Of a stretch of 64,000 nt of DNA, positions 8,646-16,015 are shown in pieces. The stretch's first letter is position 1, and every line of letters begins with the position of its first letter. Source of the DNA: Paraplanobispora takensis (GTDB lineage Bacteria; Actinomycetota; Actinomycetes; Streptosporangiales; Streptosporangiaceae); NCBI RefSeq assembly GCF_016863195.1, contig NZ_BOOK01000022.1, positions 1 to 64,000 on the forward strand. Direction: 5' to 3'. A model generated the notes under the pieces. It searched no databases. It was given only the letters and a program-made list of their open reading frames with translations, and was not told where the DNA came from. Position numbers and translations under genes: made by a program.

Positions 8646-9332
8646 ATGAGTCAGCCGGGGCTGCGTGAGCGCAAGAAGGAGAGGACACGGCTGGCACTGA
8701 TCGACGCCGCCCTCGACCTGTTCCTGGCTCAGGGCTACGAGGCCACCACCGTCGACCAGATCGCGGCCGCCGTCGAGGTCTCGCCACGCACGTTCTTCCG
8801 CTACTTCGCGACCAAGGAGGACGTCGCGCTCTCCCTTCCCGTCGACGGGCAGGAGGTGATGCTGAGGGAACTGGCCGGCCGTCCCGCCGACGAACCGCCC
8901 TTCGTCGCCCTGGGCCACGCCATGCGCGCGGTCGTCGCCGAGCTGCAGAACGGCGACCAGACCGAGACCGGGAGGTTCCTCAAGGCGCGCGAGCTGGTCG
9001 AGAGCACCCCCGCGCTCTTCGCCGGCAGCGTCCGCCGGATGATGGAGAACGAGCAGCGGCTGGTCACCGAGATCGCCCGCCGGGAGGGCCGCTCCCCGGC
9101 AGACCTGCTCCCCCTCTTCGTCGTCTCGCTGTTCACCACCGTGGCACGCGTCGGCTTCGAGTCCTGCCATCCCCGGGCCGTCGAGGACCTACCGGCCTTC
9201 GCCGAACGGCTGGAGCAGATCCTCGCCCTGGCCGAGCGATCACTGCGCCCGGGCTGGGACCGGGTTCAGGGATCGCCGGGCGGCGTCTCCGATCAGTTCA
9301 TCGAGGGGTCGTCGGGGCAGGTCGCCACGTAG
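8646..9332 (+). CDS. TetR-family transcriptional regulator of the adjacent exporter
   Basis: A 228-residue regulator. The N-terminal helix-turn-helix domain is about residues 8-55: RTRLALIDAALDLFLAQGYE, then TTVDQIAAAVEVSPRTFFRYF, with FATKED closing the HTH. The C-terminal half is a ligand-binding bundle. The start is ATG 8646 with GGAGG 9 bases before it. Its 3' end runs 40 bases into the convergent YqgE-like gene. It probably represses the DHA2 exporter and itself through the palindrome between them. Confidence 0.88.
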   Translation: MSQPGLRERKKERTRLALIDAALDLFLAQGYEATTVDQIAAAVEVSPRTFFRYFATKEDVALSLPVDGQEVMLRELAGRPADEPPFVALGHAMRAVVAELQNGDQTETGRFLKARELVESTPALFAGSVRRMMENEQRLVTEIARREGRSPADLLPLFVVSLFTTVARVGFESCHPRAVEDLPAFAERLEQILALAERSLRPGWDRVQGSPGGVSDQFIEGSSGQVAT

Positions 9333-9871
9333 GCCAGTTCGCCGGGCTGGCGGCGGAGTACGGCGCGCCACAGGGTGCCGGGGTCGTCGTGGAAGGTGTC
9401 TCCGGCCTCGGCGTCCACCACGTACCAGGCCCCCTCGCCGATCTCGGCCTCCAGCTGGCCGGCGGTCCATCCCGCGTAGCCGGCGAAGATCCGCATCTGG
9501 GCGATCTCTCCGGCCAGGATCTCCGGCGGGGCGTCGAGATCGACGGTGCCGAGCCGGGACACCGCGTCGGTGCCCGTGTGCAGGCGCCGCCAGCCCAGGG
9601 GCTCCTGGCCGCTCGGCACGGCGGCCAGCGCCAGGGCGCTGTCGGTCTGGACGGGCCCGCCCTGGAACAGCACGGGCGGGCCGGTGACGAGGGAGTCCCA
9701 GGTGGGGAGCACCTGGGTCACCGAGATGTCGCTCGGCCGGTTGAGCACCACTCCGAGGGTCCCCCCCTCGGTGTCGTGCTCCAGGATCAGGATCACACTG
9801 CGCCGGAAGTTGGGGTCGTCGAGCTTCGGGGTCGCCACCAGCAGACCGCCGACATAGATCGCCTCCGCCAT
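9293..9871 (-). CDS. UPF0301 (YqgE/AlgH) family protein
   Basis: About 192 residues from MAEAIYVGGLLVATP. The family hallmarks are all visible: GGLLVATPKLDDPNFRRSVI at the N-terminus, HDTEGGTLGVVLNRP, VLFQGGPV, and IFAGYAGWTAGQLEAEI. These proteins adopt the AlgH fold; their biochemical role is not established. The start at 9871 matches usual family length, but GGAGG lies almost against it, so an upstream start (up to 9925) is possible. Its last 40 bases overlap the convergent TetR gene. Confidence 0.85.
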   Translation of the reverse strand: MAEAIYVGGLLVATPKLDDPNFRRSVILILEHDTEGGTLGVVLNRPSDISVTQVLPTWDSLVTGPPVLFQGGPVQTDSALALAAVPSGQEPLGWRRLHTGTDAVSRLGTVDLDAPPEILAGEIAQMRIFAGYAGWTAGQLEAEIGEGAWYVVDAEAGDTFHDDPGTLWRAVLRRQPGELAYVATCPDDPSMN

Positions 9872-9989
9872 CCCTCCATCATGATGGGTGCGGCCCGCGT
9901 TTCGCCGCCCCACCCCCCATCTCACACATCGAACTTCCGCGTTATGCCACCTTTTTCATACGAAATCCCGCGTGAAAGGGTCGGTACGG

Positions 9990-11402
9990 CTACGCCTCGG
10001 TCATCCCGGTACGCGCCCGGCCCCCGGCGGACTCGCGCACGGCCGCCGCGACGGCGCCCGCCACGTCGGGGTGGAACACGCTGGGGATGATGTAGTTCGG
10101 GCCGAGCTCCTCGTCGGTCACCACCGCGGCCAGCGCGCGGGCGGCGGCCAGCAGCATCTCCTGGTTGACCACGCTCGCCTGGGCGTCGAGCAGGCCGCGG
10201 AAGACCCCGGGGAAGGCCAGGACGTTGTTGATCTGGTTGGGATAGTCCGACCGGCCCGTGGCGACCACGGCGGCGTGCTCGCGGGCGTCGTCGGGCGAGA
10301 CCTCGGGCTCCGGGTTGGCCAGCGCGAAGACCACGGCGTTCTCGGCCATCGTGGCGATGTCGTCGCCGTTGAGGATGCCCGGCGCGGAGACCCCGATGAA
10401 CACGTCGGCGCCCTTGACCGCGCCGCGCAGGTCGCCGGAGTATCCCTCGACGTTGGTGTGGTCGGCGATCCACCGGAGCGAGTCGTCCAGGTCGTCGCGT
10501 CCCCGGTGCACGGCGCCCAGATAGTCGCAGACGATCACGTTGCGCGCGCCGGCGGCGAGCAGCAGGCGCAGCACGGCCGTACCCGCCGCACCCGCGCCGG
10601 CCAGGGTGATGCGCACCCCCGACAGCTCCTTGCCGACCACCCGCAGCGCGTTGGTCAGCGCGGCGAGCACGCAGATCGCGGTGCCGTGCTGGTCGTCGTG
10701 GAAGACGGGGATGTCCAGCAGCTCGCGCAGCCTGCGCTCCACCTCGAAACAGCGCGGCGCCGAGATGTCCTCCAGGTTGATGCCGCCGAAACCGGGGGCG
10801 ATGCAACGGACGATCTCGACGATTTTGTCGACGTCCTGGGTGTCCAGGCAGATCGGCCAGGCGTCGATGTCGGCGAACCTCTTGAAGAGGGCGGCCTTGC
10901 CCTCCATGACGGGCAGCGCGGCCGACGGGCCGATGTTGCCCAGGCCGAGCACGGCCGAGCCGTCGGTGACCACGGCGACGCTGTTGCGCTTGATCGTCAG
11001 ACGGCGGGCGTCCTCGGGATTGCGGGCGATCGCCATGGAGACCCGGGCGACGCCGGGCGTGTAGGCCATGGAGAGCTCGTCACGGTTGCGCAGCGGCACC
11101 TTCGACTTCATCTCGATCTTGCCGCCGAGGTGCATGAGGAAGGTCCGGTCGGACACCTTGTGGATGACGACGCCCTCGACGACGTCGAGCTTGTCGACGA
11201 TGGCCTGGGCGTGGTCGGTGTCGCGCGCGGCGCAGGTGACGTCGATGCGCAGGGTCTCGTGACCGGCGGTGGTCACGTCGAGAGCGGTGACCACACCTCC
11301 GGCGGACTCTACGGCGTGGGTGAGCTGGCTGACCGCCTTGCCGCCCGCCGGCACCTCCAGGCGCACGGTTATGGAGTACGACACGCTAGGGACTGTGGCC
11401 AC
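9990..11402 (-). CDS. NAD-dependent malic enzyme with N-terminal ACT domain
   Basis: Oxidative decarboxylation of malate to pyruvate. The protein (about 470 residues) has an N-terminal ACT-like regulatory domain (SYSITVRLEVPAGGKAVS to about residue 75), then the malic enzyme N-domain (LSMAYTPGVARV; VTDGSAVLGLGNIGP; metal site in VFHDDQHGTAI), then a Rossmann domain with LAGAGAAGTAV. GTG 11402 is preferred because AAAGGAG lies about 10 bases upstream and the resulting N-terminus (M-ATVPSVSYS) fits actinobacterial homologues; a TTG at 11408 is an alternative. It stands alone, transcribed leftward, linking C4 acids to pyruvate. Confidence 0.92.
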   Translation of the reverse strand: MATVPSVSYSITVRLEVPAGGKAVSQLTHAVESAGGVVTALDVTTAGHETLRIDVTCAARDTDHAQAIVDKLDVVEGVVIHKVSDRTFLMHLGGKIEMKSKVPLRNRDELSMAYTPGVARVSMAIARNPEDARRLTIKRNSVAVVTDGSAVLGLGNIGPSAALPVMEGKAALFKRFADIDAWPICLDTQDVDKIVEIVRCIAPGFGGINLEDISAPRCFEVERRLRELLDIPVFHDDQHGTAICVLAALTNALRVVGKELSGVRITLAGAGAAGTAVLRLLLAAGARNVIVCDYLGAVHRGRDDLDDSLRWIADHTNVEGYSGDLRGAVKGADVFIGVSAPGILNGDDIATMAENAVVFALANPEPEVSPDDAREHAAVVATGRSDYPNQINNVLAFPGVFRGLLDAQASVVNQEMLLAAARALAAVVTDEELGPNYIIPSVFHPDVAGAVAAAVRESAGGRARTGMTEA

Positions 11403-11484
11403 AGCCAATCCGCTCCTTTGCGACTGACCCGGTTCGGGGTCCCTCCATCGTGCCACTACCCGGGTGGTGTGCGCGCCGGGGCGG

Positions 11485-12114
11485 TCAGTCCAGAGCCGTC
11501 GAAGCGGTCACGATCAGCTCCACACAGGCGCTCACCGGGATGGTCGTGCTGTCCAGGACCAGGTGGTACAGCTCCGGAGAGGCCGGATCGGCACGATAGA
11601 AGTGGCGGACGTAGGCCGTGCGCGCCCGGTCGTTGTCCTCCACCAGCCTGCGCGCCTCGCGCTCGCTCACCCCGGCCAGCGCGGCCGTCTGCAGGATCCG
11701 CCGCCGCTGCGGGGCGTCCAGCCGTACGTGCAACGCCCCGGGGTGGGCGGCCAGGACCAGCGCCCCGGCCCGGCCGAGGATCACACCGCCCTGCTCCGCG
11801 GCGATCTTCCTGATCACCGCCTCGGTGTGGGAGACGAAGTCCTCCGGGGGCGGAGGCATCGACCCCGGCAGATAGACGTCCACACCGCCGAACGTGGCCG
11901 TCGGGAGCCGTACGGCCCCCGACAGCAGCCAGCCGAGCCCGTGCTCGGAACGGTCGTCGTGGGCGAGGGCCTCCTCCAGCGTGCAGCCGAGTTCCCCGGC
12001 CACCGCGCCGGGGATGGCCCGGTCCACGAAGGGCACGCCCAGGCGATCGGCCACCGCCGGGCCGATCACGCTTCCGGCGGTGCCGTACGTCGCGGAGATG
12101 GTGACGACCCGCAT
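11485..12114 (-). CDS. Cytidylate-kinase-like family protein
   Basis: A 209-residue P-loop-like protein of the Cytidylate_kin2 type. It begins MRVVTISATYGTAGSVIGPA, where the loop GTAGSVIG replaces a classical GxxGxGKS P-loop. Later conserved pieces are VPFVDRAIP, GGVILGRAGALVL, HVRLDAPQRRRI and VEDNDRARTAYVRHFY. Members are assumed to bind nucleotides, but their substrate is generally unproven and the degenerate loop makes ordinary CMP kinase activity doubtful. It lies 70 bases downstream of the CnoX-like gene. Confidence 0.75.
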   Translation of the reverse strand: MRVVTISATYGTAGSVIGPAVADRLGVPFVDRAIPGAVAGELGCTLEEALAHDDRSEHGLGWLLSGAVRLPTATFGGVDVYLPGSMPPPPEDFVSHTEAVIRKIAAEQGGVILGRAGALVLAAHPGALHVRLDAPQRRRILQTAALAGVSEREARRLVEDNDRARTAYVRHFYRADPASPELYHLVLDSTTIPVSACVELIVTASTALD

Positions 12115-12186
12115 GCTCTGTTTATGCCCGCGAGAGGATGTCCGTACGACTTTTCCGGCCGTCCGGATCGTGAGCTCCCCCGCGGG

Positions 12187-13113
12187 TCAGAACAGCGCGG
12201 AGGCCAGGTTCCTGCGCGCCCTGGCGACGGACGGGTCGTCCACCGGGAGGGTGTCGAACAGGCTGAGCAGGTGCACCCTCGCCTTGTTGCGGTCGTCGCC
12301 CGCGGTCCGGCGCACGACCGCGACGAGCCGGTCGAAGGCGGCGTCGACGTCGCCGGAGAGCAGCTCGAAGTCCGCGGCCAGGAGCTGCGCCTCGACGTCC
12401 GCCGGATCGCCCAGGCGGCGCTCCAGCTCGGCCGGGTCGACGTCCTGGGTCCGCCGGATCAGCCCGAGCCCGGCCAGGCCCAGCTTGGCGTCGGCGTCGT
12501 TCGGGGAACGGGTCAGCAGCCGCTCGTAGGCCGCCGCCGCCGCGTCGAGGTCACCGGCGTCGATGGCGCGCTCGGCCTCGATGATCTCCGGGTCGGCCGG
12601 GGGCTCCTGCGGCCCGGCGCCGGGCTCCTCACCGGCCGGCGGGAGGTACTGCGCCAGGGCCTCCAGGAGCTGCGACAGCCAGTCGCGCAGCTGCGCCTCG
12701 GTGGCGATCCCGGGGACCACCGCCACCGGCTGGCCCTGGAAGATGGCGTAGAGCGCGGGCACGTTCTGCACCCGCAGGACCTGGGCGATCTGCTGGCTGG
12801 TCTCGACGTCCACCCGGGCCAGCGTCCATCGGCCCGCGTTCTCCGCGGCCAGTTTCTCCAGCAGGAGGCTGTACTGCCTGGCCTGCTCGGCACGGGTGAC
12901 GGTGAGTTCCAGCAGCACCAGGCTGTTCATGGAGCGTTCGACGACCTCGGTCGCGAAGCTCGCGTCGTCGACATCGATGACCGGCGCCGGAACGCCGCCG
13001 CTCTCCTGCGCCGCGGCCTCCCGCCGCGCCTGCGCGTCCAGCGCCTGCTTGCGCGCGCCGAGATCCACGGCACCGTAAAGCGATCCGGGTCGAGTGAAGT
13101 CCGCTGGGCTCAT
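12187..13113 (-). CDS. CnoX/YbbN-like thioredoxin-fold protein without cysteines
   Basis: A 308-residue protein with a thioredoxin-like domain (about residues 50-155: FATEVVERSMNSLVLLELTV, then VQNVPALYAIFQGQPV with the cis-Pro region) followed by a Pro/Glu linker and a C-terminal TPR-like helical domain (about 175-305). This is the YbbN/CnoX layout. The usual WxxxCxxC active site is replaced by TVTRAEQARQYS and there is no cysteine anywhere in the protein, so it cannot act as a thiol oxidoreductase. A holdase or co-chaperone role is inferred from the family. Confidence 0.85.
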   Translation of the reverse strand: MSPADFTRPGSLYGAVDLGARKQALDAQARREAAAQESGGVPAPVIDVDDASFATEVVERSMNSLVLLELTVTRAEQARQYSLLLEKLAAENAGRWTLARVDVETSQQIAQVLRVQNVPALYAIFQGQPVAVVPGIATEAQLRDWLSQLLEALAQYLPPAGEEPGAGPQEPPADPEIIEAERAIDAGDLDAAAAAYERLLTRSPNDADAKLGLAGLGLIRRTQDVDPAELERRLGDPADVEAQLLAADFELLSGDVDAAFDRLVAVVRRTAGDDRNKARVHLLSLFDTLPVDDPSVARARRNLASALF

Positions 13114-13160
13114 GGCTCCAATCCTGCCCCATACCGGCCTATGGCCGCGCTATCGCGCGG

Positions 13161-13350
13161 CGGCTCGGGGGCTCTTTGATCCGGCTCCCGCCCTCGTCAC
13201 GTCCTCGCTTCGCTGCGGGCGTTCCTCGGTTGGTTCCCCGGCGCCCCCTCGCGTGCGTGTGAGGGGGCGCCGGTGCACTGGACTGAGGAGCGAAGGAGCG
13301 CAGCGGATGAGCGACGAGGGAAGGCATCGGATCGAGGAGCCCCCGAGCCG
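13161..13350. repeat. Large nested inverted repeat in intergenic gap
   Basis: The 295-base gap between the CnoX-like gene and the mutase stop holds a long imperfect inverted repeat. The outer arms are perfect for 14 bases (cggctcgggggctc at 13161 and its complement at 13337-13350) and stay similar for about 70 bases. The centre is a perfect 13-bp stem (13238-13250 with 13261-13273) around a 10-base loop. No ORF is credible here. It could fold as one long hairpin in the mutase read-through transcript, as DNA cruciform, or be a remnant of a small palindromic element. Confidence 0.6.
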
Positions 13351-13387
13351 CGACGCGTCAGCGTCGCCGTAGACACAGCCCCCGAGC

Positions 13388-13408
13388 CGGCCGTGCGCAG
13401 CACGGCCG
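13388..13408 (-). terminator. Hairpin directly after mutase stop codon
   Basis: A perfect 9-bp stem (13388-13396 with 13400-13408) and 3-base loop begin at the very base after the mutase stop codon. There is no U-run, as is common for actinobacterial terminators. With the larger inverted repeat beyond it, this makes a tandem termination or mRNA 3'-end stabilising region. Confidence 0.5.
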
Positions 13409-15076
13409 TCAGAAACGCGCGGGTTCGGTGTAGACGCCCCACACCTCGCGCAGGGCGTCGCAGATCTCCCCGAGGGTGGCCTCGGCGCGCACCGCGTCGA
13501 GCATGGTGGGGATCAGGTTGCCCTCGCCCCTGGCGACCCGGATCATCGCGGCCAGGGAGGCGTCCACGGCCGCCTGGTCGCGGGCCGCGCGGCGCTCGGC
13601 CAGGACGCGGTTCTGCTCGCGCTCGACCTCGTGGCTCACCCGCAGGATCTCCAGGGGCTCCTCGGCTGAGGCCGTGTGGCAGTTCACCCCGACGATCTTC
13701 TTCTCGCCCTTCTCCAGCTTGCGCTGGTAGTCGAAGGCGGCCTCGGCGATCTCGGACATGAACCAGCCGTCCTCGATGCCGCGCAGGATGCCGGAGGTCA
13801 TCGAGCCGTCGGAGCCCATGTCCCGGATCTTCGCGAAGATCGCCTCAGCCTCCGCCTCGATGCGGTCGGTGAGCGTCTCGACGTACCAGGAGCCGCCGAG
13901 CGGGTCGGCGACGTTGACGACCTCGGTCTCCTCCATGATCACCTGCTGGGTGCGCAGCGCGATCTCGGCGGCCTTCTCGCTGGGCAGCGCGAGCACCTCG
14001 TCCAGCGCGTTGGTGTGCAGCGAGTTGGTCCCGCCCAGTACGGCCGCCAGCGCCTCGATCGCGGTGCGGACCACGTTGTTGTACGGCTGCTGCGCGGTCA
14101 GCGAGACCCCGGCCGTCTGGGTGTGGAAGCGCAGCCACTGGGCCTTGTCGGTCTTGGCCCCGTAGACCTCGCGCATCCACCGGGCCCAGATCCGCCGGGC
14201 CGCGCGGAACTTGGCGATCTCTTCGAAGAAGTCGATGTGCGCGTCGAAGAAGAACGACAGCCCCGGCGCGAAGACGTCGACGTCGAGACCGCGGGACAGG
14301 CCCAGCTCGACGTACCCGAACCCGTCGGCCAGGGTGAAGGCCAGCTCCTGCGCGGCCGTGGAGCCCGCCTCGCGGATGTGGTAGCCGGACACGCTCAGCG
14401 GCTTGTAGGCCGGGATCTCGGCGGCGCAGAACTCCATCAGGTCGCCGATCAGGCGCAGGTGCGGCTCGGGGGCGAACAGCCACTCCTTCTGCGCGATGTA
14501 CTCCTTGAAGATGTCGGTCTGGAGCGTGCCGTTGAGCCGGCCGACCGGCACGCCCTGGCGCTCGGCGGCCACGACGTACATGCAGAAGATCGGCACGGCC
14601 GGGCCGCTGATCGTCATGGAGGTCGTGATGTCGCCCAGCGGGATGCCGTCGAACAGCAGGTCCATGTCCAGCGCGGAGTCGATCGCCACCCCGCAGTGCC
14701 CGACCTCGCCGAGGGAGCGCGGGTCGTCGGAGTCGCGGCCCATCAGGGTCGGCATGTCGAAGGCCACGCTCAGCCCGCCGCCGCCGGCGGCCAGGATCAT
14801 CTTGTAGCGCTCGTTGGTCTGGCGGGCGTTGCCGAACCCGGCGAACTGCCGGATGGTCCAGGCCTTGCCCCGGTAGCCGGTGGGGTGCAGGCCCCGGGTG
14901 AAGGGGTACTCCCCCGGCCAGCCGATGCGCTCGAAGCGCGGGTCGTCCCCGGAGGGACCGTAGACCGGCTCCACCTCCAGGCCGGAGAGCGTCCGGAACT
15001 CGGAATCGCGCTTGGCGGCCTTGTCGAACCGCGCCTGCCAGCGTGCCCGCCCCGCCTCGATCTCCTCGGCGTCCAT
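13409..15076 (-). CDS. icmA: Acyl-CoA mutase large subunit, isobutyryl-CoA mutase type
   Basis: A 555-residue B12-dependent mutase TIM-barrel subunit lacking the C-terminal cobalamin domain (no DxHxxG), so it needs a separate small subunit not found in this window. The position equivalent to methylmalonyl-CoA mutase Tyr89 is Phe78 (in RQFAGFGNA) and the position equivalent to Arg207 is Gln196 (in KEYIAQKEW). Phe/Gln, 118 residues apart, is the known isobutyryl-CoA mutase signature (Phe80/Gln198) and argues against a carboxylated substrate. The start is ATG 15076 because AAGGAG lies 6 bases before it; an ATG at 15091 has no RBS. A MarR gene and a 24-bp palindrome lie just upstream. The likely reaction is isobutyryl-CoA to n-butyryl-CoA. 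Confidence 0.85.
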   Translation of the reverse strand: MDAEEIEAGRARWQARFDKAAKRDSEFRTLSGLEVEPVYGPSGDDPRFERIGWPGEYPFTRGLHPTGYRGKAWTIRQFAGFGNARQTNERYKMILAAGGGGLSVAFDMPTLMGRDSDDPRSLGEVGHCGVAIDSALDMDLLFDGIPLGDITTSMTISGPAVPIFCMYVVAAERQGVPVGRLNGTLQTDIFKEYIAQKEWLFAPEPHLRLIGDLMEFCAAEIPAYKPLSVSGYHIREAGSTAAQELAFTLADGFGYVELGLSRGLDVDVFAPGLSFFFDAHIDFFEEIAKFRAARRIWARWMREVYGAKTDKAQWLRFHTQTAGVSLTAQQPYNNVVRTAIEALAAVLGGTNSLHTNALDEVLALPSEKAAEIALRTQQVIMEETEVVNVADPLGGSWYVETLTDRIEAEAEAIFAKIRDMGSDGSMTSGILRGIEDGWFMSEIAEAAFDYQRKLEKGEKKIVGVNCHTASAEEPLEILRVSHEVEREQNRVLAERRAARDQAAVDASLAAMIRVARGEGNLIPTMLDAVRAEATLGEICDALREVWGVYTEPARF

Positions 15077-15110
15077 CGCCCACTCCTTCATCCGGCTTGT
15101 GGCCTCGGAA

Positions 15111-15134
15111 AAATACTAGGACGTCCTAGTATTT
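15111..15134. promoter_or_regulatory. Perfect 24-bp palindrome, probable operator of the mutase gene
   Basis: AAATACTAGGAC followed at once by its exact reverse complement, 35-58 bases upstream of the mutase start and downstream of the MarR stop. The AT-rich outer arms differ from the local base composition. Size, symmetry and position fit an operator overlapping the mutase promoter, and the adjacent MarR protein is the obvious candidate ligand. No second copy was found in this window. Confidence 0.7.
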
Positions 15135-15173
15135 CTTGGCCAGAGGCCGCTACGGGCAGTTCCCTGCCCAGCC

Positions 15174-15683
15174 TCAGCCCCCGAAGTCCCCCGCCGCCAC
15201 CCGGAGCGTCCTGAGCAGGCCGAACATCTGCTGCAGCTCGTCCTCGCCGTACATCGTCATCGCGAATCCGGCGCCCATCAGCGCCTCGGTCGCCCGGTCC
15301 ACGACCTCCCGGCCGTCGTCGGTGATCTCCGCCAGCACCCCGCGGCCGTCCTTGGGGTTGCGCATCCGGCGCACCAGCCCGGCCCGCTCAAGCCGATCGA
15401 CGGTGTTGGTGACGCTCGTCGGGTGCACCATCAGCCGCTCACCGATCTTGGAGAGCGGCAACGCCCCCGTCTTGCTGAAGGTCAGCAAAACCAGCGCCTC
15501 GTACCTGGCAAAGGTCAAGTCATGCGGTTTCAGTAGCGTGTCCAGTTGCGACAACAGGATCTGGTGCGCTCTCATGATCGAGGTGACCGCGGCCATGGCC
15601 GACGACGGCCCGAAGCGAGCACGCCACGTGTCCGCGGCGCGTTCGATGGGGTCGAACGGCAAGTTCAGCTGACCGGTAGCCAC
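15174..15683 (-). CDS. MarR-family transcriptional regulator
   Basis: A winged-helix regulator of about 169 residues: helices SSAMAAVTSIMRAHQILLSQ, then LPLSKIGERLMVHPTSVTNT (recognition helix), VDRLERAGLVRRM and the wing NPKDGRGVLAEITDDGRE. I choose GTG 15683 (MATGQLNLPFDPIERA) from typical length; ATG 15707 or 15770 are possible and no start has a strong RBS. It is 98 bases upstream of the mutase on the same strand and probably controls it through the intervening palindrome. Confidence 0.85.
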   Translation of the reverse strand: MATGQLNLPFDPIERAADTWRARFGPSSAMAAVTSIMRAHQILLSQLDTLLKPHDLTFARYEALVLLTFSKTGALPLSKIGERLMVHPTSVTNTVDRLERAGLVRRMRNPKDGRGVLAEITDDGREVVDRATEALMGAGFAMTMYGEDELQQMFGLLRTLRVAAGDFGG

Positions 15684-15913
15684 AGGGCTACCGTAGCGCG
15701 GCCTCATCCCGGTCCATCCACATACGTACGGCAATCGGATCGATGGCTTCGCCAAGAAGCAGGGCATCAAACGTCACACTCAGTTATGGTTCCCACATCG
15801 AATGGTGAGGTCGCGGCCAAGTGGCGCGGGCTCAGCCCGGCCTGCGGGGGAAGCGGGCCGGGCCGGACGCCCGGAGGGCCGGCTCCGCACATTCACGGCA
15901 CGGGGGGTGCTTG

Positions 15914-16015
15914 ATGAACGACATTACGAAGGCGTTCGGACGCCATACCGATCGTGGCTCGGCCGTCGGCCAGATCGACGCGGCGTGGGTCCGGCCCACG
16001 CTCCACGGTGCGTGA
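15914..16015 (+). CDS. Possible 33-residue peptide ahead of a membrane protein
   Basis: A short ORF beginning MNDITKAFGRHTDRG, preceded by GGGGGG about 5-8 bases upstream. Its end overlaps the likely GTG start (16008) of the next gene, which would allow translational coupling. The peptide has no signal sequence or recognised motif. It might be a leader or coupling peptide, or chance; GC-rich DNA readily yields ORFs of this size. Confidence 0.3.
   Translation: MNDITKAFGRHTDRGSAVGQIDAAWVRPTLHGA

Noticed and set aside
6905-9332. Possible horizontal transfer island for drug efflux
   Set aside because: Codon use and GC match neighbours and there are no mobility genes or flanking repeats.
9888-11813. 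Open rightward frame of 641 codons
   Set aside because: Antisense to the malic enzyme and kinase-like genes; low-complexity translation without domains.
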